From: Thermobifida cellulosilytica TB100
GTDB lineage: Bacteria > Actinomycetota > Actinomycetes > Streptosporangiales > Streptosporangiaceae
NCBI RefSeq assembly: GCF_001517975.1
Contig: NZ_KQ950180.1
Span: 131,722 to 195,721 of the forward strand
Direction of reading: 5' to 3'
Length of the DNA: 64,000 nt
Shown here: piece after piece, positions 63,814 through 64,000 of the stretch
Layout: every line of letters begins with the position of its first letter
Numbering within the stretch: position 1 is the stretch's first letter
Notes under the pieces: model-generated
Told to the model about the DNA's origin: nothing
Databases searched by the model: none
Seen by the model: the letters and a program-made list of their open reading frames with translations, nothing else
Translations under genes and position numbers: made by a program

Positions 63814-64000
63814 CCGCGCCCGCCCCGCTCCTCCCATCCGGCGGGCACGCCCCGCTGGACCTGCGTCTGGCCGCTCCCGCGGTGGGGCTGTGGCTGACCG
63901 TGCTGGCGCTGCTGGACGCCGCTCCGCGCACCGCCTTCCTGGTCGCGGCGGCGGCCGGGGGCGCGGCAGCGGCGGTGCTGCCGCTGCTGCGCCGTCCCCG
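63810..64000 (+). CDS. comEC: ComEC-like competence channel protein (5' part only)
   Basis: The first 63 codons run off the right edge. GTG 63810 overlaps the comEA stop by 4 bases. After a short hydrophilic start the sequence enters hydrophobic helices (AAPAVGLWLTVLALLDAAPRTAFLVAAAAGGAAAAVLPLL), as in the N-terminal membrane region of ComEC. Assignment rests on this and on the comEA neighbour. Confidence 0.75.
   Translation, partial: MTAPAPLLPSGGHAPLDLRLAAPAVGLWLTVLALLDAAPRTAFLVAAAAGGAAAAVLPLLRRP

Noticed and set aside
61026-63837. Long minus-strand frames opposite the GH18-like gene, rpsT and comEA
   Set aside because: They cross the rpsT terminator and a ribosomal protein gene and have shadow-type composition.

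Overview
The window is chromosomal DNA from a high-GC, Gram-positive actinobacterium. GC is roughly 70% or more, GTG starts are frequent, neighbouring genes often overlap by 4 bases (GTGA or ATGA), and many genes end in long perfect GC-rich hairpins. The gene order is the conserved actinobacterial core block: rpsT-lepA, hemW, hrcA-dnaJ-rsmE, HIT, phoH-ybeY-CNNM-era, leuA, recO-uppS, zur, glyS, ppdK, dgt-dnaG-sigma. A DUF3516-type helicase, a GH18 chitinase and a MalR/malEFG cluster suggest a Nocardiopsaceae member such as Thermobifida or a relative. That placement is inference from memory, not a search result.

Layout. 0-7 kb: the end of an XRE regulator, two small unknown genes, a CAU tRNA, a Ski2-like helicase, a split RibD-like reductase/deaminase pair, a thiolase and a PcaD-like hydrolase. 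7-11.7 kb: an ArsR-SulP transporter operon, an XRE/ImmA + PIN-like pair with its own operator, and tRNA-Asn. 11.8-20 kb: small membrane and hypothetical genes, a flavin-type oxidoreductase, an anchored chitinase, then the replication/transcription set (dgt, dnaG, primary-type sigma factor) and a DUF218 protein. 20-26 kb: pyruvate phosphate dikinase, a PAQR/hemolysin III protein behind a strong palindromic operator, and glycyl-tRNA synthetase.

26-28.4 kb holds the most interesting accessory locus: a short precursor peptide, an overlapping radical SAM/SPASM maturase and an overlapping glycosyltransferase. The precursor ends in four back-to-back aromatic-X-X triplets (WSD-WVQ-FTQ-WYE), the substrate pattern of three-residue-cyclophane RiPP enzymes. 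It lies between glyS and znuC, where I recall related actinomycetes carrying znuA, which is absent here.

28.5-43.4 kb: znuC-znuB-zur behind a Zur box, two tandem SGNH hydrolases, uppS, recO, a CAP-domain surface protein, leuA with a Leu-codon leader peptide, an AllR-like IclR regulator, era, a cytidine-deaminase-fold protein without zinc ligands, a CNNM protein, ybeY, phoH and a HIT protein. 43.5-52 kb: an ECF sigma/anti-sigma pair preceded by a 21-codon upstream ORF with a perfect Shine-Dalgarno, rsmE-dnaJ-hrcA (CIRCE), DUF3097, two DUF4870 proteins, hemW and a MOSC protein.

52-59 kb: a maltodextrin island, with a LacI/MalR regulator divergent from a GH13 glucosidase and malEFG. CTTGCAG-type operators lie in front of both transcription units, and no malK ATPase is present. 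59-64 kb: lepA, a lone GH18-like membrane-anchored protein, rpsT, and comEA-comEC (the latter cut by the window edge). Several genes (XRE/ImmA, lacI, znuC, possibly the RiPP precursor) have a -10 box 5-7 nt before the start codon, which implies leaderless mRNAs.
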